The position numbers and the translations under genes are program-made. The notes beneath the pieces were generated by a model, which was given only the letters and a program-made list of their open reading frames with translations, did no database searches and was not told the DNA's origin. Shown piece by piece: positions 35,722-44,625 of a stretch of DNA of 64,000 bases. Within the stretch, counting starts at the first letter, position 1, and each line of letters begins with the position of its first letter. The stretch comes from Pedobacter sp. PLR (lineage in GTDB: Bacteria > Bacteroidota > Bacteroidia > Sphingobacteriales > Sphingobacteriaceae): positions 124,001 through 188,000 of the forward strand of contig NZ_JAPIVQ010000008.1 in NCBI RefSeq assembly GCF_026239675.1, written 5' to 3'.

Positions 35722-36726
35722 CTATTTCCCTCTTAGTTTGCCCCATTTTAAATAGGTAGCACCCCATGAGAATCCAGCACCAAATGCGGTTAACAATAGT
35801 TTATCGCCGTATTTGAAATCGTCTTTAAAATCCCATAAAACCAATGGAATAGTTGCAGCAGTGGTATTTCCGTAACGCTCGATATTCACTTTTACCTGCG
35901 ATTCCGTTAAACCCAATTGCTCTCCAACGGCCTGGATGATCCTTAGATTAGCCTGGTGAGGAATCAGATAGTTGATTTGTTTGATGTCCAGATCATTTGC
36001 TCTTAAGATTTCTCTGCAAGTATCTGTCATGCCCTGAATTGCTGCTTTAAACACCACACGACCATCCTGACGCACATAATGCAATTTCTGATCTAATGTT
36101 TCCTGAGTTGCAGGATATTTAGAGCCACCGGCAGTTACAATAAGGTTTTCCTTACCGCTACCATCAGTTCTGAAAAAACTATCAATTAATCCAACTTCTT
36201 CTTCTGTTTGTTCTAATAAAACTGCTCCGGCACCATCACCAAAAAGAATGCAGGTATTGCGGTCTTTATAGTTAATGATCGAACTGTTTTTATCGGCACC
36301 AATTACCACAACGCGTTTGCAACGGCCACTTTCAATCATACTTGCCCCTAAAGTCAATGCATAAAGAAAACCACTACAAGCGGCATTGGTATCGATACCC
36401 CAGGCATTTTTCAGGCCTGCTTTTTCACACACCATACTCCCTGTAGAAACCATCACATAGTCTGGAGTTGATGTAGATACAATCACACAGTCTATATCAT
36501 CCGGATTTACATTCCCATTTTCCATTAACCTCAACAAGGCTATTGTAGCCATATCCGAAGTGGCCATATTCACATCGTTTGCTATTCTTCGCTCCCTGAT
36601 CCCTGTTCTGGACACGATCCACTCTTCGTTGGTATCTACCATCGTTTCCAGATCATGGTTGCTCAAAACAGTTTCCGGAACATAACCACCAACTCCGGTT
36701 ATCACCGCATTTTTACGTATTCTCAT
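35722..36726 (-). CDS. fabH: 3-oxoacyl-[ACP] synthase III
   Basis: About 334 residues from the ATG at 36726, which begins MRIRKNAVITGVGGYVPE as in relatives; an ATG 10 codons upstream would cover part of a hairpin. The catalytic triad is visible: Cys in DTNAACSGFLY, His in LIPHQANLRI and Asn in RYGNTTAATIP. FabH starts fatty-acid chains by condensing an acyl-CoA with malonyl-ACP. Bacteroidota often have several FabH-like copies; this one sits between metE and the thioesterase and not in a fab operon. Confidence 0.92.
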   Translation of the reverse strand: MRIRKNAVITGVGGYVPETVLSNHDLETMVDTNEEWIVSRTGIRERRIANDVNMATSDMATIALLRLMENGNVNPDDIDCVIVSTSTPDYVMVSTGSMVCEKAGLKNAWGIDTNAACSGFLYALTLGASMIESGRCKRVVVIGADKNSSIINYKDRNTCILFGDGAGAVLLEQTEEEVGLIDSFFRTDGSGKENLIVTAGGSKYPATQETLDQKLHYVRQDGRVVFKAAIQGMTDTCREILRANDLDIKQINYLIPHQANLRIIQAVGEQLGLTESQVKVNIERYGNTTAATIPLVLWDFKDDFKYGDKLLLTAFGAGFSWGATYLKWGKLRGK

Positions 36727-36747
36727 TCTGTGTGCTGTATCTATTGA

Positions 36748-36774
36748 AACAGGCAAGCATGCAACTTGCCTGTT
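36748..36774. terminator. Hairpin between metE and fabH
   Basis: AACAGGCAAG pairs perfectly with CTTGCCTGTT. It lies 10 bases after the metE stop. The T run is on the plus-strand side, so as a minus-strand terminator it is imperfect. Confidence 0.5.
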
Positions 36775-36783
36775 ATATTTTTT

Positions 36784-39102
36784 TTACAAAGTTACAGCTT
36801 CTTCAACATATTCCCGCAGTACTTTTGCAGCAGCGACCATTTCTATTAGTGCTTTTTTTGTTTCCTCCCAATGTCTGGTCTTCAAACCGCAATCCGGATT
36901 CACCCAAAGTTGGGCTGCAGGGATCACTGCGCGGGCTTTTTCAAGCAGAAAAACCATCTCTTCTTTGGAGGGAACTCTTGGCGAATGAATGTCATAAACC
37001 CCTGGTCCTATTTCATTTGGGTACTTAAAGTCTGCAAAAGCATCCAATAATTCCATCTGAGAACGCGAACATTCAATGGTGATGACATCGGCATCCATGT
37101 CAGCAATATTTTGAATGATGTCATTAAATTCAGAATAACACATATGTGTATGAATTTGTGTCTCATTTTCGACACCACTGGCCGAAATACGGAATGCACG
37201 TACCGCCCATTGCAAATAATCGGGCCAATCTGCCTTCCGCAGCGGCAATCCTTCGCGAATTGCAGGCTCATCAATCTGGATAATTTTTATGCCTGCGCGC
37301 TCTAAATCGACCACCTCATCTCTGATCGCCAATGCAATTTGCGTACAGGTTTCTGAGCGTGGCTGATCATTGCGGACAAAGGACCATTGTAGTATCGTTA
37401 CCGGACCAGTCAACATCCCTTTCACCCATTTACTGGTTAGTGATTGAGCATAAGCCGACCATTTCACCGTCATCGGTTCCGGACGGTATACATCGCCATA
37501 AATGATTGGTGGTTTCACACATCTGCTGCCATAACTTTGAACCCAACCGTTTTTGCTGAACGTAAATCCTGCCAGTTGTTCTCCAAAATATTCAACCATG
37601 TCATTGCGTTCAAATTCGCCGTGTACCAACACATCTATCCCTGTTTTTTCCTGGAATAAAATGGTTTCTTTGGTTTCTTCAGCAATCAGATCATCGTATT
37701 CTTTCTGACTCAACAATCCTTTTTTATACTTCGCTCTCCAACTTCTTACTTCTGGAGTTTGTGGGAAGGAACCAATTGTGGTAGTCGGGAAGAAAGGTAA
37801 TTTCAAGGCTTCCTTTTGTGCAATACTTCTTACCGCATAAGGCTCTGAACGGTGCTCATCCTGCTCGGTAATTCCTGCTACACGTTGTTTGACTGCAGTA
37901 TTATGGATTAACGCAGAAGTTTTACGATTTTCATGTGCCTGGATATTACTTTCCAGCTCAGGCAATGCAAACGGGTCATTTTTAGTCAGTTGTCTCAGCG
38001 TCACCACTTCTGCTACTTTCTGTTTCGCAAAGGATAACCATTGCTTAATTTCAGGGGTTAAAACGGCATCATTGGTTTCCAGATCCAGGTCGCATGGCGA
38101 ATGGATTAAAGAACAGGAAGGACTAATGATCAACCTGTTGGCGCCTAATTTTTCTTTGGCAAGCTCAATCAGTTTTAGTGAAGCCCGGAAATCATTCTTC
38201 CAGATATTACGGCCATCTACTACGCCTAAAGATAGTTTAAGTGAAGCAGGAATAGCCGCTAAAATACTTTCCAATTGTTCCGGGTTTCTCACCAAATCAA
38301 CATGTAAGGCATGCACAGGTAGCGCCAGGGCCAGTTCAGTATTGTCTTTTAAGGCTTCAAAATAGGTAGTTACTAAGGTCTTAAGTTTAGGGAAAGCTTT
38401 CTTGATCTCTGCATATACATATTTGAAAGCCGCTTTATCCTTTTCCGTTAAATCTAAGGATAGGAATGGCTCATCAAACTGTACCCATTCTACCTGTTGT
38501 TCTTCCAGCTTTTTAAGCAGGTCGATATAGACCGGTAACAGGTTTTTAATCAGGTCAATTCTCTCAAAACCACTCTCTTTTTCTTTTCCAAGCAGTAAAT
38601 AAGTCACCGGACCAATGATTACCGGTTTGGTTTTAATCCCTAGTCTTTTACTCTCATTATACTCATCTAATAATTTTGTAGAGAATAATTTAAACTGCTG
38701 GTCTTTGGTGAATTCAGGAACGATATAATGGTAATTGGTATCAAACCATTTGGTCATTTCCATGGCCGTAATGTCCAGACCGTCTTTCTGATAGCCTCTG
38801 GCCATTGCGAAATACAGGTCCAATTCTGAATTTTTAGAATTCAAAATCACCTCATGGTAACGTTTCGGAATCGCTCCTACGGTTAGCGACAGGTCTAATA
38901 CCTGATCATAGAAGGAGAAATCATTAGAAGGAATCAGGTCAATTCCCTGTTCTTTTTGCAATTCCCAGTTCTGCTGGCGAATGTTTTTTCCTACTTGTAC
39001 GAGGTTTTGAAGCGTACTCTTCCCTGCCCAAAATTGCTCACAGGCTTTTTTGAGTTCTCTGTTACTACCTATTCGCGGGTAGCCTGGATTGTTTGTTAGC
39101 AT
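36784..39102 (-). CDS. metE: Cobalamin-independent methionine synthase
   Basis: A 772-residue enzyme with the two-barrel layout of MetE. The zinc site in the C-terminal half is shown by HTHMCYSEF (His and Cys), the glutamate in TIECSRS and NPDCGLKTR (Cys). TTIGSFPQTPEVR and the N-terminal NPGYPRIGSNRELKKA are also typical. It moves a methyl group from methyl-tetrahydropteroyltriglutamate to homocysteine. A cobalamin riboswitch in the leader should shut it down when vitamin B12 allows MetH to work. Confidence 0.97.
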   Translation of the reverse strand: MLTNNPGYPRIGSNRELKKACEQFWAGKSTLQNLVQVGKNIRQQNWELQKEQGIDLIPSNDFSFYDQVLDLSLTVGAIPKRYHEVILNSKNSELDLYFAMARGYQKDGLDITAMEMTKWFDTNYHYIVPEFTKDQQFKLFSTKLLDEYNESKRLGIKTKPVIIGPVTYLLLGKEKESGFERIDLIKNLLPVYIDLLKKLEEQQVEWVQFDEPFLSLDLTEKDKAAFKYVYAEIKKAFPKLKTLVTTYFEALKDNTELALALPVHALHVDLVRNPEQLESILAAIPASLKLSLGVVDGRNIWKNDFRASLKLIELAKEKLGANRLIISPSCSLIHSPCDLDLETNDAVLTPEIKQWLSFAKQKVAEVVTLRQLTKNDPFALPELESNIQAHENRKTSALIHNTAVKQRVAGITEQDEHRSEPYAVRSIAQKEALKLPFFPTTTIGSFPQTPEVRSWRAKYKKGLLSQKEYDDLIAEETKETILFQEKTGIDVLVHGEFERNDMVEYFGEQLAGFTFSKNGWVQSYGSRCVKPPIIYGDVYRPEPMTVKWSAYAQSLTSKWVKGMLTGPVTILQWSFVRNDQPRSETCTQIALAIRDEVVDLERAGIKIIQIDEPAIREGLPLRKADWPDYLQWAVRAFRISASGVENETQIHTHMCYSEFNDIIQNIADMDADVITIECSRSQMELLDAFADFKYPNEIGPGVYDIHSPRVPSKEEMVFLLEKARAVIPAAQLWVNPDCGLKTRHWEETKKALIEMVAAAKVLREYVEEAVTL

Positions 39103-39259
39103 TGTCTTGCTTTTTAATTGATGAAAAGATCAGTTAAAAGTTCTTGTGCTGAAATCACAATGCTGACGAAAGAAGAATATGGAAAAACAAATGTATAGGC
39201 ACAGGCATACCATAAAGGTATGTATGGGGTATACACCTACCTGACCCATGCTTCATCTC

Positions 39260-39450
39260 GCGAAAGCATTGTCAATTCGGTAAAGGCAGGTCTCCTGACT
39301 TGTAACATTTTTACCATCCTTCCCATTCCATTTCTGGAACAGTGGACATCCATGGGTAAAAACCTTTTTGTGTTACTTACAGTTGCGCGACAGTTCGTGA
39401 TTTACACACGATTCCCTATTAATCTACAGCTAAGTAAAACCTCTTCCGGT
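39260..39450 (-). promoter_or_regulatory. Cobalamin (B12) riboswitch upstream of metE
   Basis: Read on the minus strand, the leader has AGGGAATC at 39417-39410, then GTCGCGCAACTGTAA, then CCACTG, GGGAAGG and the B12 box AAGTCAGGAGACCTGCC at about 39301-39285. These appear in the order of the cobalamin aptamer. The end points are approximate. The start of metE is about 160 bases downstream, leaving room for an expression platform. Confidence 0.9.
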
Positions 39451-39518
39451 TGATGATTGAAAAAATTAAAGAACTTATTAAAAACAAATGTAGCGAAAAA
39501 TCTCTCTCCTGGTATATA

Positions 39519-41273
39519 TTATGGGGCAATAGGCAATGAAAAACAGAATTTACTGCCTTCACCTAAGGCACTTTCCACCCAAATCTGCCCGCTTTCAGCT
39601 TCTATAAAATCTTTGGAAATCGCTAGTCCTAAACCAGATCCAGATTTATTATTGCCATCTGTAGGCACCTGAAAATACTTATCAAACAACCTTTTTTGGT
39701 ATACTTCTTCAATTCCTTTTCCGAAATCACGGACTGAAAACTCAATATGATCTGCATTTTCTATGACCTGAATCACCACCTTAGATTTTTCAGCGCTATA
39801 ACGAAGTGCATTGGAAAGGAAATTGACCAATACCCAGGCTGTCTTCTCTACATCTACATAGATTTTAGGCAAATTATTCCTGCTGATCAGCTCCAGTTCA
39901 ATTGATTTCTGTTCTGCCTGAAAACGCACGGAATCCATCGCATAAATGGCAATCTTACGGGGGTCAGACTTCACGAAATTCAGCTGCAGATTTCCTGTTT
40001 CCACCTGCGCCAGGTCTAAAAGTTCGGAGGTAATTTTCAATAAGCGGCCACAATCTTCTTTGATGTGCTGTACCAGTTCTTTCTGCTCCACATTCATTGG
40101 CCCCACCCGCTCATCGTCCATTAGTTTCAAGCTCATTTTTATAGACGATATCGGAGTTTTCAGCTCATGAGACACCGTTGCGATGAAATTTGTTTTAGCT
40201 TCATCCAGTTCTTTAAACTTCGTGATATTTTTCAGAATATACACCTCACCTGCTGCTTTTGCGGTTTGTGACATGGCCACATCACCTTCCCCATCGTAGG
40301 AAGGAACTGTAATTTCTCTTCTTTCCAATTGAAAATAAGACTCTTTCTGATCGGCATAAATCTTCATCGGTTTTTCCGTTGGTTTATCCTGGAGAATGCG
40401 GTTCAGCAAGTCATTTCTTTTCATTAATTCCTGTGCATTTTTACCGATCACTTCCTGACCGTTCAGGTTTAATAGCTCAGCTGCTACTTTATTAAAAAAC
40501 AGGATTTCCTTTTTCTCATTCAATCCGATAATTGCATCCTGCATCTGTTCAATAATCGCCTCAATTCTTCGCTTTTCAGATTGAATTTTGGAGAGGTTAC
40601 TGTTTTCCCATTTATTCAATTCCTGAGTCATGGCATTAAAAGAAGCCGCCAGTTCAGAAAACTCATCTGTACCGTTAAATTCCAGCCGTTGTTTATAGTT
40701 TTTGCGACTAATTTCCCGGATGGCTTCGGAGAATTCTCTTAAAGGGTTGGCCACGAAACCAGGGAAATTTACAATGAAAGAAAACAGGATTAAGAAACAA
40801 ATAGAAGCTGCAAAGATCACATACATCGCTGCTTTTTCTACCGCCTTTTGGGCTACATCATTTTTACGGACAATGGCCGCCATGTTCAATTGGTCAATCT
40901 CCTTTAATTCCGCACGTAATGCTGTCACAGCCTTGTGCACCTGTTCCTCAGTAGCCCCCGGCAGCAGCATTGCCTGATATGCTTTACGCAAACTGGAAAC
41001 CGCAGCGCCTTCTCCTTTCTCCGTCACATTTTCACCTTCCATTGCCATGTAGCGATCAAACTGCTCTTTTGCAGCGCCATACAATGGCAAAGGGTGTTGA
41101 TCCAACACCGCACGCATATTACTCGTATAGTTTAAGGTCTCATAATTATCCTTCAGAATCACCTTTGAGCTCAAGGAAATCTGATTCATGTAAAACAATG
41201 AAATTGCTCCAAAAAAGATCACCACAACGAATAGGAATCCGAATCCGAGGCGAAGTTTGGTTTTTATTTTCAT
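39519..41273 (-). CDS. Membrane sensor histidine kinase with HAMP and PAS domains (kdp-linked)
   Basis: A 584-residue kinase. Two membrane helices (about 8-30 and 152-174) bracket a helical periplasmic sensor region. HAMP (about 175-230), PAS (about 245-345, EQMQDAIIGLNEKKEILFFN), HisKA with SHELKTPISS and HATPase (NFLSNALRYS, GSGLGLAISKDF) follow. It lies 96 bases after the KdpD-like gene, which lacks a kinase part, so the two may together replace full-length KdpD. A partner receiver could be the regulator encoded at 48877. Confidence 0.9.
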   Translation of the reverse strand: MKIKTKLRLGFGFLFVVVIFFGAISLFYMNQISLSSKVILKDNYETLNYTSNMRAVLDQHPLPLYGAAKEQFDRYMAMEGENVTEKGEGAAVSSLRKAYQAMLLPGATEEQVHKAVTALRAELKEIDQLNMAAIVRKNDVAQKAVEKAAMYVIFAASICFLILFSFIVNFPGFVANPLREFSEAIREISRKNYKQRLEFNGTDEFSELAASFNAMTQELNKWENSNLSKIQSEKRRIEAIIEQMQDAIIGLNEKKEILFFNKVAAELLNLNGQEVIGKNAQELMKRNDLLNRILQDKPTEKPMKIYADQKESYFQLERREITVPSYDGEGDVAMSQTAKAAGEVYILKNITKFKELDEAKTNFIATVSHELKTPISSIKMSLKLMDDERVGPMNVEQKELVQHIKEDCGRLLKITSELLDLAQVETGNLQLNFVKSDPRKIAIYAMDSVRFQAEQKSIELELISRNNLPKIYVDVEKTAWVLVNFLSNALRYSAEKSKVVIQVIENADHIEFSVRDFGKGIEEVYQKRLFDKYFQVPTDGNNKSGSGLGLAISKDFIEAESGQIWVESALGEGSKFCFSLPIAP

Positions 41274-41369
41274 GACTTTATTTTGTTATTTAAGAATGGT
41301 GTGCTGATTAGGTTATCCTGATGTATTTTATTGGTCTTCTGCGCTGAAATCGATTCGTCTTTTCTCCAT

Positions 41370-42497
41370 TTAAGACAAAATGACAAGATCGGTTTCCGTA
41401 GTAGAGATATGCTTTAAAAGTTGATTAAATATTGCCGTTCGCCATACGATTTGGAAAAGGTTCAAATGCGGTTTTCCGATACAGATCGTCGTCACTTCTT
41501 TTTCATCTGCAATTCTCATAATCGTTTGGGTAACCTCATCACTCTTCACCTTGATCACCTCTGCACCCAGTTCTGTGGCTAGCTTTAGGTTATTAATCAA
41601 ATGTCGCTGCAAATCTAACTTAATTCTGTTACCACTTTCGCTGCTATTCTGTACGTACAATACAATCCAGGGGGAATTATAATAAGAAGCCAACCTTGCC
41701 GTTTTTCGAATCACTGTTTTCGCTGTCTCATGGTTACTCGATATACAGGCCAAAAAGCGCTCCGGTCTTAATTTTATTTGCTTAGGAATTTCTATACTTA
41801 TTTTTCTTTCCAGACGATGCGCTACCTCTTTCAAGGCCATTTCCCGCAACTGCAAGATCTTATCCGACTGAAAGAAGTTCCCTAAAGCTCTGGCAATCTT
41901 CGTCTCATCATATATTTTTCCTGATTTTAAACGATCAATCAATTCATCCGCTGTCAAATCGATATTAACAACCTCGTCTGCAAACTCTAAAATTTTATCC
42001 GGAATCCGTTCGTTAATAGCTACACCGGTTATCTTTTCAATTTCGGCATTCATACTTTCCAGATGCTGGATATTTACTGCCGAGATTACACTAATTCCTG
42101 CTTCTAAAATATCGACCACATCCTGCCAGCGCTTGGTATTTTTACTGCCCTCTACATTGGTATGTGCGAGTTCATCAACAATGACCACTTCCGGATGAAT
42201 ATTTAAGATCGACTGAAGGTCCATCTCTTCCAGTTCTTTGCCTTTATAAAAGATTTTGCGTCTGGGAATGATAGGAATCCCCTCCAGGAGAGCATGTGTT
42301 TCAGCCCGATTGTGTGTTTCGATATAGCCGATCTGCAGGTCCAATCCATTTTTTAACAAAGCATGAGCTTCTTGTAGCATCCGATAGGTTTTTCCTACCC
42401 CTGCACTCATGCCGATGTAAACCTTAAATTTCCCCCTGCGGGAACGCTTTACCAGGTCTATAAAATCTTTTACTGTGCTCGACTTGTTATCGTCCAT
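41370..42497 (-). CDS. kdpD: KdpD N-terminal sensor with universal-stress domain, kinase half absent
   Basis: A 375-residue protein. Residues 20 to about 230 match the KdpD domain: Walker A GMSAGVGKT, Walker B VVIVDELAHTN and GYIETHNRAET. A USP-like domain (about 250-375) follows, which in other bacteria can bind cyclic di-AMP. Full KdpD would continue with four helices and a histidine kinase, both missing. The stop is clean, not a frameshift, and the split form is common in Bacteroidota. A 40-residue membrane protein is encoded 6 bases upstream and the kinase gene lies downstream. Confidence 0.92.
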   Translation of the reverse strand: MDDNKSSTVKDFIDLVKRSRRGKFKVYIGMSAGVGKTYRMLQEAHALLKNGLDLQIGYIETHNRAETHALLEGIPIIPRRKIFYKGKELEEMDLQSILNIHPEVVIVDELAHTNVEGSKNTKRWQDVVDILEAGISVISAVNIQHLESMNAEIEKITGVAINERIPDKILEFADEVVNIDLTADELIDRLKSGKIYDETKIARALGNFFQSDKILQLREMALKEVAHRLERKISIEIPKQIKLRPERFLACISSNHETAKTVIRKTARLASYYNSPWIVLYVQNSSESGNRIKLDLQRHLINNLKLATELGAEVIKVKSDEVTQTIMRIADEKEVTTICIGKPHLNLFQIVWRTAIFNQLLKHISTTETDLVILS

Positions 42498-42503
42498 CTT
42501 TGC

Positions 42504-42626
42504 TTACCATTTAATAATCACGTACGCCTGATCTATCAAATACCACAATACCATCACCAGTAGCAAAGCAACACTTAGCACTGGTATAAGTTTAACAGTA
42601 GTGGTATTGTAATTTCTTTTTTTCAT
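42504..42626 (-). CDS. 40-residue single-helix membrane protein ahead of kdpD
   Basis: The frame starts MKKRNYNTTTVKLIP, has one hydrophobic helix (VLSVALLLVMVLWYLI) and ends in YVIIKW. Its stop is 6 bases before the kdpD ATG, so it is likely translated with it. Because this KdpD lacks membrane segments, a small membrane partner encoded just ahead is a sensible idea but unproven. Confidence 0.55.
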   Translation of the reverse strand: MKKRNYNTTTVKLIPVLSVALLLVMVLWYLIDQAYVIIKW

Positions 42627-42762
42627 GAATATCCGTATTAATTACGCTTTTTTTTCTTAAAACACATTCATCATTTTGAAATCACCACAAATCTCCGGAC
42701 AGGGGAAATCCGGCGCTTTTGGGAAACAAAATGATGAAAGTGTTCTTTTTATTTAGAATGAT

Positions 42763-43833
42763 TTAGAAAGCAACCGCAATACTTGCTGTTACTGCTGCAT
42801 TGTAATTCACAGCACTTGCTTTACGCATAAATATCTTGTCTTTGCTGTCGTAAAGTTTTCCTTCCAATCTAACTACTGCATTCGTTACCGGTGCATAATC
42901 AAGATTTAAAGAATAACCGGTCGTTTTAAATCCTTCTGATGTTCCTGTAGCGATTAACATTCCGTTTCTATCCTCATAATACTCTACCCTTCCAGCTACT
43001 GCCCAATTTGAGTTGAAGCGGTACTGAGCGATAGCTACCGGAGAAAGCACTTCATTTTTCGCGGATTTCCCTTTCTCTTTTTGTTGTGTCCCATAGTCTA
43101 ATCCAAGTGTTAAACCAAAATGTTCTGTTACCTGAAAAATGCCATAAACATTGTGGTAAAAACGACGTACACGTACCGAATCTGCACCTTCTGTTCCTAA
43201 ATAATTGCTATAATTTACCGTGATTTTTTCCGTAGGCTTCCAGGTTAACTGTACACCACCGGCAGGCTGAGAATTTGCATCCTGACGGGTAATCCTCTGC
43301 CATCCATTCAGATAAAGCACTGATGCACTGAACTTCCCATCTGCTGTTCCGTAACTGATTTTAGCACCTGTCTCAAAATACGGTGTATTTTCAGAAGAGA
43401 TATTCCTGGTGAGTACCCAGCAATCTTTTGATACGGCACTTTCAAAACCAATATGTGAAGAAAACACACCTGCATCGATCCATAAGTTCTGAGTTTTTGA
43501 AAGTTTAATACCGGCATTTGCTTCATAAATATTCTTCAATACACCTGGTTCGGCGGCTAAATTGGCATTGGCATAAGAGCCGGCCATAATGGCCATATTC
43601 GCACGAACTGCACCATTGTCGTAATTTGCTTTAATAAAGCCTAAATTCAGATTCACTTCATTGCTCCGGTTATGGGAATAAATAAAACCAGGTCTGTTGT
43701 TGTTTGATGGCTTATTGAAATCATAACCATAAGAAGTTTCTACATAACCTGTGACCTTAATCTTTGATTCTTCCTGACCGTAAGTACAAAGGGCAGTGCC
43801 TAATACAGCTGATAATGTTAAAAATTTTTTCAT
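42763..43833 (-). CDS. Outer-membrane beta-barrel porin (BBP2-like) inside the kdp locus
   Basis: About 356 residues from the ATG at 43833 (MKKFLTLSAVLG, a clean signal ending near YGQ); an upstream frame start would add 38 residues without signal character. The mature protein begins with KVTGYVETSYGYDFNKPSNNNRPGF in parts, shows repeated short beta strands and ends in ITASIAVAF-like residues with a terminal Phe. This pattern matches the putative beta-barrel porin-2 family. Its location between kdpC and kdpD suggests a route for potassium through the outer membrane. A leader element shared with the gene at 59318 precedes it. Confidence 0.82.
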   Translation of the reverse strand: MKKFLTLSAVLGTALCTYGQEESKIKVTGYVETSYGYDFNKPSNNNRPGFIYSHNRSNEVNLNLGFIKANYDNGAVRANMAIMAGSYANANLAAEPGVLKNIYEANAGIKLSKTQNLWIDAGVFSSHIGFESAVSKDCWVLTRNISSENTPYFETGAKISYGTADGKFSASVLYLNGWQRITRQDANSQPAGGVQLTWKPTEKITVNYSNYLGTEGADSVRVRRFYHNVYGIFQVTEHFGLTLGLDYGTQQKEKGKSAKNEVLSPVAIAQYRFNSNWAVAGRVEYYEDRNGMLIATGTSEGFKTTGYSLNLDYAPVTNAVVRLEGKLYDSKDKIFMRKASAVNYNAAVTASIAVAF

Positions 43834-43925
43834 TGAAATATATTTGTTTTTTATCTGTTTTGAAGCGATCATCAGTCTATTCATCATGTTTGTGAGTAGT
43901 ATGCTGATGATGCTTTCATTTTTAA
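43834..43925 (-). repeat. Leader element shared with the TlpA-like gene (copy 1)
   Basis: The 5' leader of the porin gene closely resembles that of the gene at 59318. Both hold, on the minus strand, ATCATCAGC, then ATGAAT, CTGATGAT, GCTTCA and ACAAATATAT directly before an ATG-AAA-AAA start. The CATCATCAG and CTGATGAT arms can pair into a stem with a loop of about 25 bases. Confidence 0.6.
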
Positions 43926-43947
43926 TTGAATTTTTCTTCCCTCTCAT

Positions 43948-43993
43948 GCTGCCAAACCTTCTGGTTTGGCAAACGCGATTCGTTTAGGCAGCA
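43948..43993 (-). other. Structured intercistronic element after kdpC
   Basis: A perfect hairpin GCCAAACC-TTCT-GGTTTGGC is followed by AAACG-CGATT-CGTTT and enclosed by TGCT/AGCA, giving a possible three-way junction. It lies 17 bases after the kdpC stop on the minus strand and lacks a T run, so it is not a simple terminator. It may be a processing or stability element. Confidence 0.5.
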
Positions 43994-44009
43994 CAATCGG
44001 GCGGGATAC

Positions 44010-44576
44010 TTATTTCTTTAACTCATCAAGGGCAACATTTAATTTGAGCACATTAACTTTTGAGGGACCAAACAGACCGAACAAAGGCCCTTCTGTATTT
44101 TTCACCACCAACTCCGCAACAACTCTGTCGCTAAGTTTGCGGTAAGCCGCTACTCTTTTGATCTGCATAATGGCCGCAGTTTCCGAGATATCAGGGTCTA
44201 ATCCACTTCCGGAAGCGGTAACCATATCCGCAGGGATATCTGCTTTTTTCAAATAAGGGTGGTATTTTAACAGGGTATCGATTCTTTCTGACACCTGTTT
44301 TAAGTAATCCGCATTCGTTGCTCCTTTATTGGAACCTCCGGAACCTGCCGCATTGTAGGCTACTGCCGATGGACGGCCCCAGAAATATTCTGGTTTAGTA
44401 AAGGACTGACCGATTAAAGCATAACCCACTACTTTACCGTTTTTAGTGACTTTTTCTCCACTTCCTTCACCAGGACTGAATTTCCCGATAAAAGCAACGG
44501 TAACCGGATAAATGATACACAGCAGTACCATCAGTACGCCGGTTAATCTTAGTGATTGTATGATGTATTTTTTCAT
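44010..44576 (-). CDS. kdpC: KdpC, potassium-transporting ATPase subunit
   Basis: A 188-residue protein with one N-terminal helix and the KdpC core: YPVTVAFIGKF, GQSFTKPEYFWGRPSA, NKGATNADYLKQV, ASGSGLDPDIS. KdpC stabilises the KdpFABC complex and raises potassium affinity. It lies 49 bases after kdpB, in the usual order. Confidence 0.96.
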   Translation of the reverse strand: MKKYIIQSLRLTGVLMVLLCIIYPVTVAFIGKFSPGEGSGEKVTKNGKVVGYALIGQSFTKPEYFWGRPSAVAYNAAGSGGSNKGATNADYLKQVSERIDTLLKYHPYLKKADIPADMVTASGSGLDPDISETAAIMQIKRVAAYRKLSDRVVAELVVKNTEGPLFGLFGPSKVNVLKLNVALDELKK

Positions 44577-44625
44577 GACAATTTATATTTATATTATTTT
44601 TTTTGCGATCCTTTAAAAGCGACGG

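Noticed and set aside
37889..38365. Long plus-strand reading frame of 158 codons inside metE
   Set aside because: It lies wholly opposite a strongly conserved enzyme gene, has no family-like features and is explained by codon bias on the other strand.
41370..42497. kdpD as a frameshifted pseudogene
   Set aside because: The frame ends cleanly after a whole domain, no kinase-coding remnant follows, and a full kinase gene lies downstream, so it is a natural split form.
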